Shown: positions 55,798 through 64,000 of the stretch, piece after piece
Position numbering within the stretch: the stretch's first letter is position 1
How the letters are laid out: each line of letters opens with the position of its first letter
DNA from: Lachancea mirantina
Taxonomy: Eukaryota > Ascomycota > Saccharomycetes > Saccharomycetales > Saccharomycetaceae
Direction of reading: 5' to 3'
Assembly (NCBI GenBank): GCA_900074745.1
Contig: LT598464.1
Span: 310,001 to 374,000, forward strand
Length of the DNA stretch: 64,000 nt
The notes under the pieces: model-generated
The model's input: the letters and a program-made list of their open reading frames with translations, nothing else
What the model was told of the DNA's origin: nothing
Database searches by the model: none
Program-made: the position numbers and the translations under genes

Positions 55798-57525
55798 ATG
55801 AAGTACGTTGTTGTGTCCGGAGGTGTCATTTCAGGCATCGGTAAAGGCGTTCTAGCGTCATCGACCGGTATGCTGTTGAAAACGCTTGGGTTACGGGTCA
55901 CTTCGATCAAAATCGACCCATACATGAACGTGGATGCCGGCACCATGTCGCCGCTGGAGCACGGAGAGTGTTTTGTGTTGAACGATGGTGGCGAGACTGA
56001 CTTAGATTTGGGTAATTACGAACGTTACCTCGGTGTGACGCTCACGAGCGACCATAACATCACCACCGGTAAAATATACTCACATGTCATCTCGCGCGAG
56101 AGAAAAGGTGACTACTTGGGCAAAACCGTCCAAGTTGTGCCGCATTTGACCAATGCTATTCAGGAGTGGATCGAACGCGTGTCGAGGATCCCTGTCGACG
56201 ATTCTGCCGTTGAGCCCGACGTTTGCATCATTGAGCTAGGTGGTACCGTCGGAGACATTGAAAGTGCACCTTTTGTCGAGGCGCTGCGTCAATTCCAGTT
56301 CAGAGTAGGTAAAGACAATTTTGCACTCATCCATGTCTCTTTGGTGCCCGTTATTCATGGGGAGCAGAAAACCAAGCCCACACAAGCTGCCATCAAGGAT
56401 TTGCGTTCATTGGGGTTAACTCCCGATATGATTGCTTGTCGTTGTACTGAAAAGCTGGACGAGCCCACCATCAACAAAATAGCCATGTTTTGCCACGTTG
56501 GACCAGAACAAGTCGTTAACGTGCATGACGTGAATTCCACATACCACGTTCCGTTGCTTTTACTTGAGCAGAAGATGATCGACTACTTGTCTGCGAGACT
56601 CAAATTGTCGGACATTACATTAGACAGTGAGGACAAGAAGCGTGGTGACAATTTGTTGGCAAGATGGAGATCCTTAACGACATCGATCGATGAGTCCTCG
56701 CAATTGGTGAAGATCGCTTTGGTCGGCAAATACACGCATTTGAAGGACTCCTATTTGTCCGTTATTAAGGCTCTGGAGCATTCTAGCATGCGTTGTTGCA
56801 AGAAACTGGAAATCGTTTGGGTAGAGGCCTCGGATTTGGAGCCCGAAACCAACGAATCTGAAAAGGCTAAATTCCACGACGCTTGGAATAAGCTGAGCAG
56901 CGCGGACGGTGTTCTCGTTCCAGGTGGATTCGGAACGAGAGGTACCGAAGGTATGATTCTTGCTGCGAAGTGGGCTCGTGAAAACAATATTCCATACCTG
57001 GGCGTGTGTCTTGGATTGCAGATCGCTACAATCGAGTTTGCACGTAACCTCCTGGGTTTGAAAGATGCTACCTCGGCTGAATTCGACCCCGAAAGCCCTG
57101 CAGAGGCCCAAGTGGTCGTGTACATGCCTGAGATCGATAAAGAGAAAATGGGAGGCACGATGAGACTTGGTTTGAGACCCACCGTTTTCCAGCCAAACAC
57201 AGAATCTAGCAGCATTAGAAAGCTATACGACGGAGCGCAACAGGTGCACGAGAGACACCGCCACAGATACGAGATCAACCCAATGCTTGTGGAACAACTA
57301 GAAAGCCATGGACTGCATTTTGTCGGTAAGGACGAGTCCGGTGAGAGATGCGAGATCTTGGAGTTGCAAGGCCACCCGTATTTCGTGGCGGCCCAGTACC
57401 ACCCAGAATACATGTCGAAAGTGCTAGACCCATCCCAACCGTTTTTGGGATTGGTCGCAGCGTCTGCAGGCGTCTTGGACGAAGTACTCTCGAGGGAAAA
57501 ATCGCTAGAACCTGCTGAGTTTTAG
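55798..57525 (+). CDS. URA7: CTP synthase (URA7/URA8 ancestor)
   Basis: A 575-residue enzyme that converts UTP, ATP and glutamine to CTP, the last step of pyrimidine nucleotide synthesis. The synthase domain starts [18 protein letters not shown] (P-loop-like) and has [16 protein letters not shown] and [20 protein letters not shown]. The glutaminase domain has the oxyanion region [10 protein letters not shown], nucleophile C404 in GVCLGLQIA, and H535/E537 in QYHPEY. It is the single counterpart of the duplicate pair URA7 and URA8: its neighbours match both YJR103W (SOD1, VPS25) and YBL039C (ERD2, PRE7). CTG codons at conserved leucines show the standard code. Confidence 0.98.
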   Translation: MKYVVVSGGVISGIGKGVLASSTGMLLKTLGLRVTSIKIDPYMNVDAGTMSPLEHGECFVLNDGGETDLDLGNYERYLGVTLTSDHNITTGKIYSHVISRERKGDYLGKTVQVVPHLTNAIQEWIERVSRIPVDDSAVEPDVCIIELGGTVGDIESAPFVEALRQFQFRVGKDNFALIHVSLVPVIHGEQKTKPTQAAIKDLRSLGLTPDMIACRCTEKLDEPTINKIAMFCHVGPEQVVNVHDVNSTYHVPLLLLEQKMIDYLSARLKLSDITLDSEDKKRGDNLLARWRSLTTSIDESSQLVKIALVGKYTHLKDSYLSVIKALEHSSMRCCKKLEIVWVEASDLEPETNESEKAKFHDAWNKLSSADGVLVPGGFGTRGTEGMILAAKWARENNIPYLGVCLGLQIATIEFARNLLGLKDATSAEFDPESPAEAQVVVYMPEIDKEKMGGTMRLGLRPTVFQPNTESSSIRKLYDGAQQVHERHRHRYEINPMLVEQLESHGLHFVGKDESGERCEILELQGHPYFVAAQYHPEYMSKVLDPSQPFLGLVAASAGVLDEVLSREKSLEPAEF

Positions 57526-57618
57526 AGCGAGAACCCGCGCTACGCGGTAAGCTAGAATTGTCATATAACATAACATAACCTATAATTGCGAGATATCACA
57601 GTCATTTACTTGAACAGC

Positions 57619-58192
57619 CTAGTTGGAAAAGCCAATGACACCGCACGCAGGACGCGTGCCGGCGTTACCGGTCTTTAGAGACTCCTCGTTGCCACCTTTG
57701 CCCAAGTCGTCTTGGCCCGAGTGGACCACCACGGTACGCCCCAAGATGCTGGTAGGTCCAAGTAGCTTGATGAGAGAGTCCGTCTTAGAGCCCTTGGCGA
57801 CACCGTGGCCGTCGGTAGGGATATTACCTAAGTCACCGACGTGTCTGACGTCATCTTCGGGGGCACCGTGGGTCTTTTTGAACGGATTGAAATGCGGGCC
57901 TGCGGATGTGCACCCGTTAGTGTTGTCGCCAAACTCGTGGATGTGGAAACCTCTCTTGGCATTAGGGTCAAATCCGCTGATCTCCCATTGGACCGTGGTA
58001 GGGTCACTTTCGGCGTTTTGCTCAAAATGAACAACACCGGAGACACCAGCGTCTCCTCTCAAAACTGCAACTGCAAAGGGTGTTAGTTCTGGCACTTGAC
58101 AAAAACTCAATCACGAATTTCAATTGAGACTGAGCTGCCGGCACCGCCGGCAGCCCAGTGCCTCCCGTAGCAAACATACCTGCCTTAACCAT
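57619..58192 (-). CDS. SOD1: SOD1, Cu/Zn superoxide dismutase (spliced)
   Basis: Exons 58192-58180 (13 bases) and 58070-57619 give 154 residues, exactly the S. cerevisiae length. The enzyme converts superoxide to oxygen and peroxide in the cytosol and mitochondrial intermembrane space. Metal ligands are visible in GFHIHEFGD and [10 protein letters not shown], with the later histidine in HVGDLGN and HSGQDD. The C-terminal [13 protein letters not shown] carries the disulphide Cys and active-site Arg. The unspliced frame would begin with unrelated residues. Splicing gives [16 protein letters not shown], matching MVQAVAVLKGDAGVSG. A TATA box (TTATATATATAA) is at 58287-58298. Confidence 0.96.
58071..58179 (-). 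other. Spliceosomal intron in SOD1 (109 nt) with internal hairpin
   Basis: The 5' site is GTATGT at 58179. The branch box is AACTAAC, and the 3' site is TTTGCAG, ending at 58071. A second CAG lies six bases further, in frame, so a two-residue shorter form is conceivable. A perfect 9-bp hairpin (GCTGCCGGC-ACC-GCCGGCAGC on the plus strand) occupies 58134-58154, between the 5' site and the branch point. S. cerevisiae SOD1 has no intron. Confidence 0.92.
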
Positions 58193-58536
58193 TCTAGTAT
58201 ATTGTAAATGCTATGTCTCGTCGATTAATACGATCACTTTAGTGGTTACTGAAGCTTTGAAACCTCTTGTGGGTTGCAGCCTTTCCTTATATATATAAGT
58301 GTAATTCAATTAGATTAATTGCGTCTCGGCGACGTCAATGCGTTCGTACAAAGTGCGAGAGCAGAAAAGCTAGATCCACGATTTATCCCCTAAAAGAAAA
58401 AGGGGTCAGAATGATTAGTCATCGGTTGTCACGTGACCGGTTTGTAAAGCCGTAGATTGTGATTTGGTTCGTAAAAAATATAAGTTATTTCGTTCAGAGC
58501 GATGGGGTCTCCCGGTCTTGTGTCATCTTGGACGAG
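58193..58536. other. Intergenic region upstream of SOD1
   Basis: This 344-base gap holds the SOD1 TATA box (58287-58298) and a GTCACGTGAC palindrome at 58428-58437, a Cbf1-type site. No gene is seen. Confidence 0.55.
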
Positions 58537-58824
58537 TCAGTCACGCGCTGCGCTCGACGCGTCTCCTCCGCTTGGCGTAGGTTCCGTCTCGTCGCTTGAG
58601 GCTCCTCCTAGCCTCCGCTTACGTCCACCGCCTCCAATCACGTTCGGCCACGCCAGCGTGTACACCGTACCTGTGACGACCATTGCCGTGAACAGCCACA
58701 TGGCCGCGTCCGCAGGCCGCCTTAGCAGCCGGTGAATAGCGTTGATCACCGGGTTATCGTGGAAAAAAGCCATTGAAGAGTCCCTCTGCGATTCGTCCTG
58801 TGAATCTCTCTGCGAGTTCCTCAT
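58537..58824 (-). CDS. Small single-span membrane protein, positional match to YBL039W-B
   Basis: A 95-residue protein with a charged N-terminus (MRNSQRDSQDESQRDSS) and one hydrophobic segment near 48-66 (AAMWLFTAMVVTGTVYTLAW), preceded by the basic HRLLRRPAD. A polar, Gly/Ser/Asp-rich tail follows. The function is unknown. S. cerevisiae has the small uncharacterised gene YBL039W-B between URA7 and ERD2, on the strand opposite to both, exactly as here, so it may be the same gene. I cannot confirm sequence homology from memory. A start at the second Met (58773) is also possible. Confidence 0.55.
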   Translation of the reverse strand: MRNSQRDSQDESQRDSSMAFFHDNPVINAIHRLLRRPADAAMWLFTAMVVTGTVYTLAWPNVIGGGGRKRRLGGASSDETEPTPSGGDASSAARD

Positions 58825-59006
58825 CGTTGTAGCCACATCCACTCTAGCAGCGACAGGGTGTTCGTTTTTCGGAGTTTGATAGAAGTTGATGTGCCGTTGT
58901 ACGAGCAATAACACGTGAACACCGGACCATAGAAAGAAAGCCCGGGGAAATCAGCAATGCTTGGCAGCGCTCCAGTGGCAGGAAAAGCTTCGCTTCGGGC
59001 TTTCAA

Positions 59007-59996
59007 ATGCATGTGAACAGATTGGCAGTGGCATGTTTAGTATGGTTGCTCGGTTCCAGTAGCTTTTTACACCCTGTGGCGGCGATGGTGGTCGAAATTG
59101 ACAGCACCGCAGATCTGATCGAAGTTGTGGCTGCTACGCAGATTCCAACGTTCGTGACCGTGTTCAAAGAAGGATGCCACTGGTGTGAGGAGCTTGAACC
59201 CGCGTTCGAGTATCTAGAGCGGCTTTTCGGGCCGAAATTACAGCTCGTGCGCGTTGACGGGCGACGCGCGACTCGGTTCACTGAGACGATGCAGATCCGG
59301 AGTTTCCCGGAGCTTCTTCTGTTGCAGGGCGGGGCTGTCACGCTCGAGCAGATGAGCGAGTCTCATTATGCGGGTAGTTACCAGGGTCCACGCAACGTCA
59401 AATCCTTGGCCGCGTTTATTAGCGAGAGAACAGGTCTGCTTGCCGAATTGCCCGACGCGCTTGTCAAGCCCGTGAATTCGCTGCCAGAGATAGCGAACTC
59501 AGCGGCCGTGATTCTCTTTCTTTCCCCCTACATGGACCCACAATATGCGTCGCTGTTTGCAAGCGGTGCAGCGACAGACGTCGCCGAAAGGCTTGCCTCC
59601 GATAATTGTGATCTCGACGTCGCTTTTTACAGTGTCGACGTCTCCAATCAGACTTCAGCTGCGACGGTGAACGCGCTTCGCATCGGTGTCACACCCACCG
59701 CCGTCGTCGTGACTCCCAAGGGCCGATATGTTAAGTACGAATTTCGAGCCAGAAACGGACTCCCCGGGAACCAAGCTCGCGAGACGTTACAGACAATGCT
59801 AAATCGATGCTTGCGGCATGTAGATGATCAACCTTCCGCCTGCATTGAGTACGTTAATACACTTCCTAACGCGTTTTTTTACGATTCGCTACAGGACCTC
59901 CAGGGCGACGCGATCGAGCAGGTCTTGGATCCAGATTTGGACTCGCCTAGTGATTTTGACGAAGAATGGCTTTTCGGATCTCTGAGGGACCTTTAG
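59007..59996 (+). CDS. PDI-like ER thioredoxin-fold protein (Mpd2-like)
   Basis: A 329-residue protein with a signal peptide (residues 1-26, ending HPVAA) and a thioredoxin domain whose active site is C57-H-W-C60 in VFKEGCHWCEELEPAF. The cis-Pro region reads SFPELLLL. YQGPRNVKSLAAFI resembles the FEGSRNLKSLSNFI stretch of S. cerevisiae Mpd2, so it may be a divergent Mpd2 relative. A second thioredoxin-like domain without CxxC probably follows (about 150-270). Mpd2 ends in HDEL, but this protein ends GSLRDL, with no recognisable ER retrieval signal and an acidic run before it (DPDLDSPSDFDEE). It is directly upstream of ERD2, the HDEL receptor gene, on the same strand. Confidence 0.75.
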   Translation: MHVNRLAVACLVWLLGSSSFLHPVAAMVVEIDSTADLIEVVAATQIPTFVTVFKEGCHWCEELEPAFEYLERLFGPKLQLVRVDGRRATRFTETMQIRSFPELLLLQGGAVTLEQMSESHYAGSYQGPRNVKSLAAFISERTGLLAELPDALVKPVNSLPEIANSAAVILFLSPYMDPQYASLFASGAATDVAERLASDNCDLDVAFYSVDVSNQTSAATVNALRIGVTPTAVVVTPKGRYVKYEFRARNGLPGNQARETLQTMLNRCLRHVDDQPSACIEYVNTLPNAFFYDSLQDLQGDAIEQVLDPDLDSPSDFDEEWLFGSLRDL

Positions 59997-60180
59997 CATG
60001 GATCTAAGCTTCACTTATGGAACTGAGCTCGTCTGATATCGTCAAGATAACAACAGACGAAGGGCTAGTTTAACACTGTGGTAAAATTAAAGAGAACCAA
60101 CCCAGAAATTAAGAACAGCACACGGGCTCAAAACAGTACTTCCCAGAACCGTATTTCGCTGTCGATCGACCCCAGCACCA

Positions 60181-60843
60181 ATGCTCAACGTGTTCAGAAT
60201 TGCCGGAGACTTGTCGCATTTGGCGAGTATTTTCATTTTGTTGCAAACCATAAAAAAGACTCGTCAAGTTGATGGGATTTCGCTTAAGACCCAGTTTCTG
60301 TATTTGTTGGTGTTTTGCACGCGGTATTTGGACCTTTTGACCTTTCATTGGCGTTCCATTTATAACACAGTCATGAAAATGGTTTTCATTGGCTCTTCCG
60401 TCTACGTGGTTAACCTAATGCAACAGTGTAAAATTACAAACCCAGTTGGGTACAGGGACATGCTTGTGCGCGACACATTCCAAATCAAGTATTTGATTGG
60501 AGCAAGTGCTTTACTGGCACTTTTCTTTCGCACCAAGTTTACCATTTTGGAACTTTGCTGGACTTTCTCGATTTGGCTTGAAAGTATTGCCATTCTACCT
60601 CAATTGTTCATGCTGTCGAAATCAGGCAGAGCCGACACTTTGACTACACACTACATTTTTGCATTGGGGCTCTACAGGGCTTTGTATATTCCTAACTGGA
60701 TTTGGAGATATTACACGGAGGAAGGCAGATTCGATACCAACTCCGTCGTTGCGGGTATAATTCAAACTGCTCTTTACTCTGATTTCTTCTACATCTACTA
60801 CAAGCGGGTGTTCAAGGGCAAGAACTTTAACTTACCTGTGTGA
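60181..60843 (+). CDS. ERD2: ERD2, HDEL receptor
   Basis: A 220-residue seven-span protein (219 in S. cerevisiae) that retrieves HDEL-bearing ER proteins from the Golgi in COPI vesicles. Conserved KDEL-receptor segments are RIAGDLSHLASI, VFCTRYLDLLTFHW, LELCWTFSIWLESIAILPQL and RALYIPNWIWRYYTE, and SDFFYIYYKRV near the C-terminus. The reading frame is continuous from the ATG at 60181, while the S. cerevisiae gene has an intron near its 5' end. It converges with PRE7 across 110 bases, as for YBL040C and YBL041W. Confidence 0.97.
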   Translation: MLNVFRIAGDLSHLASIFILLQTIKKTRQVDGISLKTQFLYLLVFCTRYLDLLTFHWRSIYNTVMKMVFIGSSVYVVNLMQQCKITNPVGYRDMLVRDTFQIKYLIGASALLALFFRTKFTILELCWTFSIWLESIAILPQLFMLSKSGRADTLTTHYIFALGLYRALYIPNWIWRYYTEEGRFDTNSVVAGIIQTALYSDFFYIYYKRVFKGKNFNLPV

Positions 60844-60953
60844 ATCTCTCCCCCGCTTCCACGCGGAAAGCATACTTAGAATATTCTCCCTTACATACAC
60901 GAGATTAAGTTCGAAAAGATTTCATTGCGATATAAAGCTCTAAAACACGCGAA

Positions 60954-61682
60954 TCAGTCCTTTTTCAAGTCGTAGTACTCCGTGCGCACACCTTCCTTTG
61001 TGACAATCAGTATTTCCAGCCCGTCACCAACGTGAATGTGTCTCTCTGTGGCCGACGTGAACGCGTCGCGCACAAGCTTGATGACTTCGTCGATGTTCAA
61101 ATATTTTTTGTCGCGACGCTTCGTTCCTTGGCTATCTGGTTGATATTGGTTCTTGAAATTGACTTGGTTGTCCAAGAACGGCATGATCAGTGGCGCAGCG
61201 GCGCCACCAGCACTGCACTGCTCTCTTTCGTAAGAACCGACTGGGTCGAAAGAGTAAATGGCTCCTTTACCTTCCTCGTCTAGCCCAGCAATCATCGTGT
61301 GCACGTAGTATGGGAAAAACCTTTTCCCGTAAAGTAAATGCTGGATGCTTCTCGCTGCCGATTGTAGCGACAGTTTCTTGTCATTATGATCGAAATGGTA
61401 CCATTTCAAACTATTTCTGAACCTTTTTACCAACGCCACTCCGTCTGCGGCAAACCCGTTTGCCGACATCAAAATGTTGTCCCCACAGTCAAACACTTTG
61501 GGCTCGTATCTCGAATTGATCGAGTAATCTGTCGTGTGTCTTGTATCTCCCGCCAAAACGGCGAAATCCTCGCCAGCTATTCCCAAGATTGTACCACCGT
61601 TGTCGGAGTAAGGGTTGAACTGGTGTTCAATTGGCACATTCTTGACCTCGTTCGAATATTCTGATGCTATCGTGCTCGCCAT
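60954..61682 (-). CDS. PRE7: PRE7, proteasome subunit beta 6
   Basis: A 242-residue 20S proteasome subunit (241 in S. cerevisiae), a non-catalytic member of the beta ring. The family core is evident in GGTILGIAGEDFAVLAGDTR near residue 29 and GAIYSFDPVGSYEREQCSAGG in the middle. The usual catalytic N-terminal Thr arrangement is absent, as expected for beta 6. The minus-strand promoter has AGTGGCGAAAA at 61717-61727, close to the Rpn4 element GGTGGCAAA, about 40 bases before the ATG. The match is imperfect and the site is very near the start. Confidence 0.96.
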   Translation of the reverse strand: MASTIASEYSNEVKNVPIEHQFNPYSDNGGTILGIAGEDFAVLAGDTRHTTDYSINSRYEPKVFDCGDNILMSANGFAADGVALVKRFRNSLKWYHFDHNDKKLSLQSAARSIQHLLYGKRFFPYYVHTMIAGLDEEGKGAIYSFDPVGSYEREQCSAGGAAAPLIMPFLDNQVNFKNQYQPDSQGTKRRDKKYLNIDEVIKLVRDAFTSATERHIHVGDGLEILIVTKEGVRTEYYDLKKD

Positions 61683-61873
61683 AGCTACTTCACTGACTCT
61701 CTTGGCTCTCGATAGGTTTTCGCCACTTGATGGATTTCAAGCACTATTAAGGTTCTTGAATGTTGGAAAAGTGTTGATATCACTATGAACGAAGGTCTTT
61801 TTCTTATCAAAGAATGGGAACTTTGGGAGGGCATGGTTTGATTAAGCTACATTGTCCACGCTATAGAGGTCCA

Positions 61874-63616
61874 TTAAGCACTGTCAACGGTGCGAATGTA
61901 GCCGTAAACGAATGCGACGACGTGCATCACGGTTTCGGCGTTGATGTGTTCGTTGACGGAATGAATCGTAGAAAGTGTGTCCTCCATCGCGAATCCAGGC
62001 TGGTAGCGGTAAATGTTACGGGTCAAGTTCCAATAGTGGGCCGTATCTGTGTTTGCAGTCATAATACTGGGCGCAACTATTAGTTCGCGAGACTCGTTGA
62101 ACTTCGTTGGGAAAACTACGTCTTCGTAGAAGCTTTTAATGGTACCGGAGAAAATGTCCCAGATATCGTTTTGGGGTGCCACAGGTGCGGCTTCGAGCGG
62201 CTTGCCCTCGGTCGTGAGTCTAAAGTTACCGTTGGCGGTCGCAGGGATTAACTCTTCGCCTTCGAAAGTGACACCCAGGTCGTATTTGCGAGCTATCTCA
62301 AGAGTAGAGTCGAGGAAAGATTTCTGGATATCTTGAACACTCGTTTCGACGGCGATTCTGGAATCGACAAGAAACGAAACGGTCTCGGGCAAAGCGTTGG
62401 CTTTGATGCCGCCGTGGATGATGTCGAACGCGTGCGTACTGCGGAAAAGATACTCGGTTTTATGGCCCCCGGACTCAATCAAGAAATTGATGACACGGTT
62501 GTTGGCGGCAGGGTCGGTCATCGAGTGCAGGAAATCGCGCTTCAGGGACTTGTCCATCGTGGTGGAATAATCGGCGATACAGCGGTAATACTGGGACATG
62601 GGGTTTTTAGACGTGAACATGGCAGGGAATTTTTCTCGCTCGATTGTGGAGATGAGGTCTGCGGCAATGCCAATGGAAGTATGGTCTGGGGGCACGGAAG
62701 AGTGACCACCAGGGGTGTTCAACTCGAATTGCATGTCATAACGGCCCTTTTCGCCGGTTCCCGGCGCTGCAACAAGGACACCCTCGATTTCTTTGACGCC
62801 CACGACGCCCTCGTCGATGATCGAGAGGATTCCGTGCTGGCCGTATCTTTCGTGCAAGAGTTTGGCGATTTTCTGCGCGCCGCGATAGCCTCCGACTTCC
62901 TCGTCGAAACCGATCGCAACCACGACGCCGTGGCGGGGCGTGTAGTCCGGTTCGTGCGTCAGCAAGTACTCTAGCGCTTGCAGAATGCCGATGAGCATGT
63001 TTTTGTCGTCAAAGGAGCCGCGGCCCCACAACAAGTCGCCGAGTTCTGGATCGTGCGTGATGTCGCCGCTGAAGGGTTCGTGTTGCCAATGGGACCACGT
63101 CTTGCGCTCGACCGGGACCACATCCATGTGAGCGGCGAACATGACGGGCTTCAGGTCTTCGCGCGAGCCCTCCCACGTGATCACGAGTCCGTATTCGTTG
63201 ACGGTTTCGACCTGGAGTTTGCTCCACACGGCGGGAAAGTCCGATTCCAATTGGTCGTGCAGCTTTTGGAACGGCTCCCAGATGGCGTCGTCGGGGCTGC
63301 TGGATGGGTCTGGGGTATGGTCGTAGATTTCAGTTGGAACGCGCACAGCGTTTGCGAGCTTGGCCAGGGTCTCGTCCCAGAGCGTGCTGTTTGCAAGCAA
63401 TTTGCGCACGTCTTTGACGGGCAATGCGTCTGTCTTGCGCACGCTGTTGCACCAAAGCGGTTCTGGCGTGGCGGTGGGCGCGTGGTGCGCTAGCACCACG
63501 CTGGACACCGCGTAGGTCGCAGCTGCGAGAAAAAGCGCTAGCCCGGCCAGGGCCCATTTTTTGCGCAGCGAAAACCGGCGCTGGCGCGCGTCGAGGTCTG
63601 CATAGTCGGAGTTCAT
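61874..63616 (-). CDS. CPS1: CPS1, vacuolar carboxypeptidase S
   Basis: A 580-residue M20 metallopeptidase (576 in S. cerevisiae) that removes C-terminal residues from peptides in the vacuole, reached through multivesicular-body sorting. An N-terminal signal anchor spans about 20-43 (WALAGLALFLAAATYAV), preceded by a short cytosolic tail that contains one Lys pair. Zinc and catalytic residues are visible in AAHMDVVPV, GRGSFDDK and IGFDEEVGGYRGA, followed by NTPGGHSSVPPDHTSIG in the lid domain. Base composition rises steeply towards the 5' end, which is very GC-rich. Confidence 0.97.
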   Translation of the reverse strand: MNSDYADLDARQRRFSLRKKWALAGLALFLAAATYAVSSVVLAHHAPTATPEPLWCNSVRKTDALPVKDVRKLLANSTLWDETLAKLANAVRVPTEIYDHTPDPSSSPDDAIWEPFQKLHDQLESDFPAVWSKLQVETVNEYGLVITWEGSREDLKPVMFAAHMDVVPVERKTWSHWQHEPFSGDITHDPELGDLLWGRGSFDDKNMLIGILQALEYLLTHEPDYTPRHGVVVAIGFDEEVGGYRGAQKIAKLLHERYGQHGILSIIDEGVVGVKEIEGVLVAAPGTGEKGRYDMQFELNTPGGHSSVPPDHTSIGIAADLISTIEREKFPAMFTSKNPMSQYYRCIADYSTTMDKSLKRDFLHSMTDPAANNRVINFLIESGGHKTEYLFRSTHAFDIIHGGIKANALPETVSFLVDSRIAVETSVQDIQKSFLDSTLEIARKYDLGVTFEGEELIPATANGNFRLTTEGKPLEAAPVAPQNDIWDIFSGTIKSFYEDVVFPTKFNESRELIVAPSIMTANTDTAHYWNLTRNIYRYQPGFAMEDTLSTIHSVNEHINAETVMHVVAFVYGYIRTVDSA

Positions 63617-63920
63617 GCTGGAGAGGCGCTGGGAAGCGGTGAGACCCGTGCCGGTGCGCGCCGGCGGGGCCCGCTATATATACGCCGCGACCCAGCAGCG
63701 GGCAGGTCTCTGCACACGGCGGGGGTCTCTGCGATAACGACCTCGCCCAAAGCGGTAGCGGATTCCCGAGCTCCCAGGCACGCCCGTTGGCGCAGGCACG
63801 GGCCCTGCGTGCCTGCGTGCCTGCACACCCGTGAAACATGCGCTTGCGCCAAAAACTAATTATTATTAAATCGTAACCTCGTGAATTCTATGTACTCGTT
63901 AGCCGCGGGCACGCCCACCC
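63617..63920. promoter_or_regulatory. GC-rich CPS1 promoter region
   Basis: A TATATATA box at 63675-63682 lies about 60 bases before the CPS1 ATG on the minus strand, embedded in very GC-rich DNA. GTGCCTGCGTGCCTGC-type short direct repeats occur near 63806-63824. No gene is seen before 63921. Confidence 0.55.
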
Positions 63921-64000
63921 TCACACCCACACGGGCCCCAGCGCCGCCAGCTCTCGCTCGGCGTCGTCGGGCACCGCGTGCACGGCGCCCAGGCAGCGCG
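63921..64000 (-). CDS. C-terminal end of an unidentified gene (partial)
   Basis: Reading in from the window edge on the minus strand, one frame is open for 25 codons and ends RELAALGPVWV then TGA at 63921-63923. The segment looks protein-like (AVHAVPDDAERELAALG) and the GC-rich codons match CPS1. It is too short to identify. The other two frames are also open for part of this GC-rich stretch, so the call is weak. Confidence 0.35.
   Translation of the reverse strand, partial: RCLGAVHAVPDDAERELAALGPVWV

Noticed and set aside
61717-61727. Rpn4 (PACE) site for PRE7
   Set aside because: AGTGGCGAAAA is close to GGTGGCAAA but has mismatches and lies only about 40 bases from the ATG. It is mentioned with the gene but not claimed as a separate feature.
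62333-63493. Two long plus-strand open frames antisense to CPS1 (about 213 and 171 codons)
   Set aside because: They mirror the GC-rich CPS1 coding frame. CPS1 has all family motifs and these have none.
1-64000. Transposons, LTR elements, virus-derived sequence, CRISPR arrays
   Set aside because: No reverse transcriptase, transposase, integrase or capsid-like frame, no paired long terminal repeats and no spaced repeat array were seen.

Overview
The window is a stretch of nuclear chromosome from a budding yeast of the family Saccharomycetaceae that split off before the whole-genome duplication (a Lachancea-, Kluyveromyces- or Eremothecium-like lineage; I cannot fix the species). The evidence is gene content and order. 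From about 17 to 45 kb, genes that S. cerevisiae keeps on two sister regions (chr IV: HEL2, PEX10, AKR1, YDR262W, SWM1, HSP78, RKM4; chr XV: SHE4, EXO1/DIN7, HMS1, DFG16, CIN5, STI1, BUB3) alternate as one run. From 47 to 61 kb the same happens for chr X (YUH1, AIM25, RSM26, VPS25, URA8, SOD1), chr XVI (THP3, MCM16) and chr II (URA7, ERD2, PRE7). CTG codons stand at conserved leucines in CTP synthase, so the standard code applies.

Layout. 0.6-5 kb: a GPI-anchored yapsin-like protein with degenerate active sites, an elongator tRNA-Met, and a GIT1-type glycerophosphodiester permease. 5-16 kb: TRA1, the giant SAGA/NuA4 scaffold. 16-31 kb: an orphan four-span membrane protein, GEP4, HEL2, PEX10, SHE4, AKR1, EXO1 and HMS1. 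31-37 kb: a FAS1-domain protein, tRNA-Gly, DFG16, tRNA-Ala(CGC), then a GC-rich island with a probable SWM1/APC13 and CIN5. 37-47 kb: HSP78, STI1, RKM4, BUB3, PEX29 and SNM1. 47-55 kb: YUH1, THP3, a UCH37-type deubiquitinase absent from S. cerevisiae, AIM25, RSM26, VPS25 and MCM16. 55-64 kb: CTP synthase, SOD1, a small membrane protein, a PDI-like ER oxidoreductase, ERD2, PRE7, CPS1 and the tail of one further gene.

Three genes are split by spliceosomal introns that simple ORF reading misses: GEP4 (70 nt), PEX10 (65 nt) and SOD1 (109 nt, with a strong hairpin inside). Each restores an N-terminus or junction matching the family. ERD2, which has an intron in S. cerevisiae, is uninterrupted here. 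Several promoters carry recognisable control sites: PAC/RRPE ribosome-biogenesis motifs at URA7, GEP4/HEL2 and (PAC only) SNM1, MCB boxes at EXO1, and a perfect heat-shock element at STI1.

I see no transposon, LTR, provirus-like element, CRISPR array, centromere or telomere. The genes are mostly ordinary housekeeping genes, and I find no convincing undescribed multi-gene system. The items most worth a second look are the introns, the UCH37 gene, the degenerate yapsin, the PDI-like gene without a retrieval signal next to the HDEL receptor, the orphan membrane protein and the GC-rich island.
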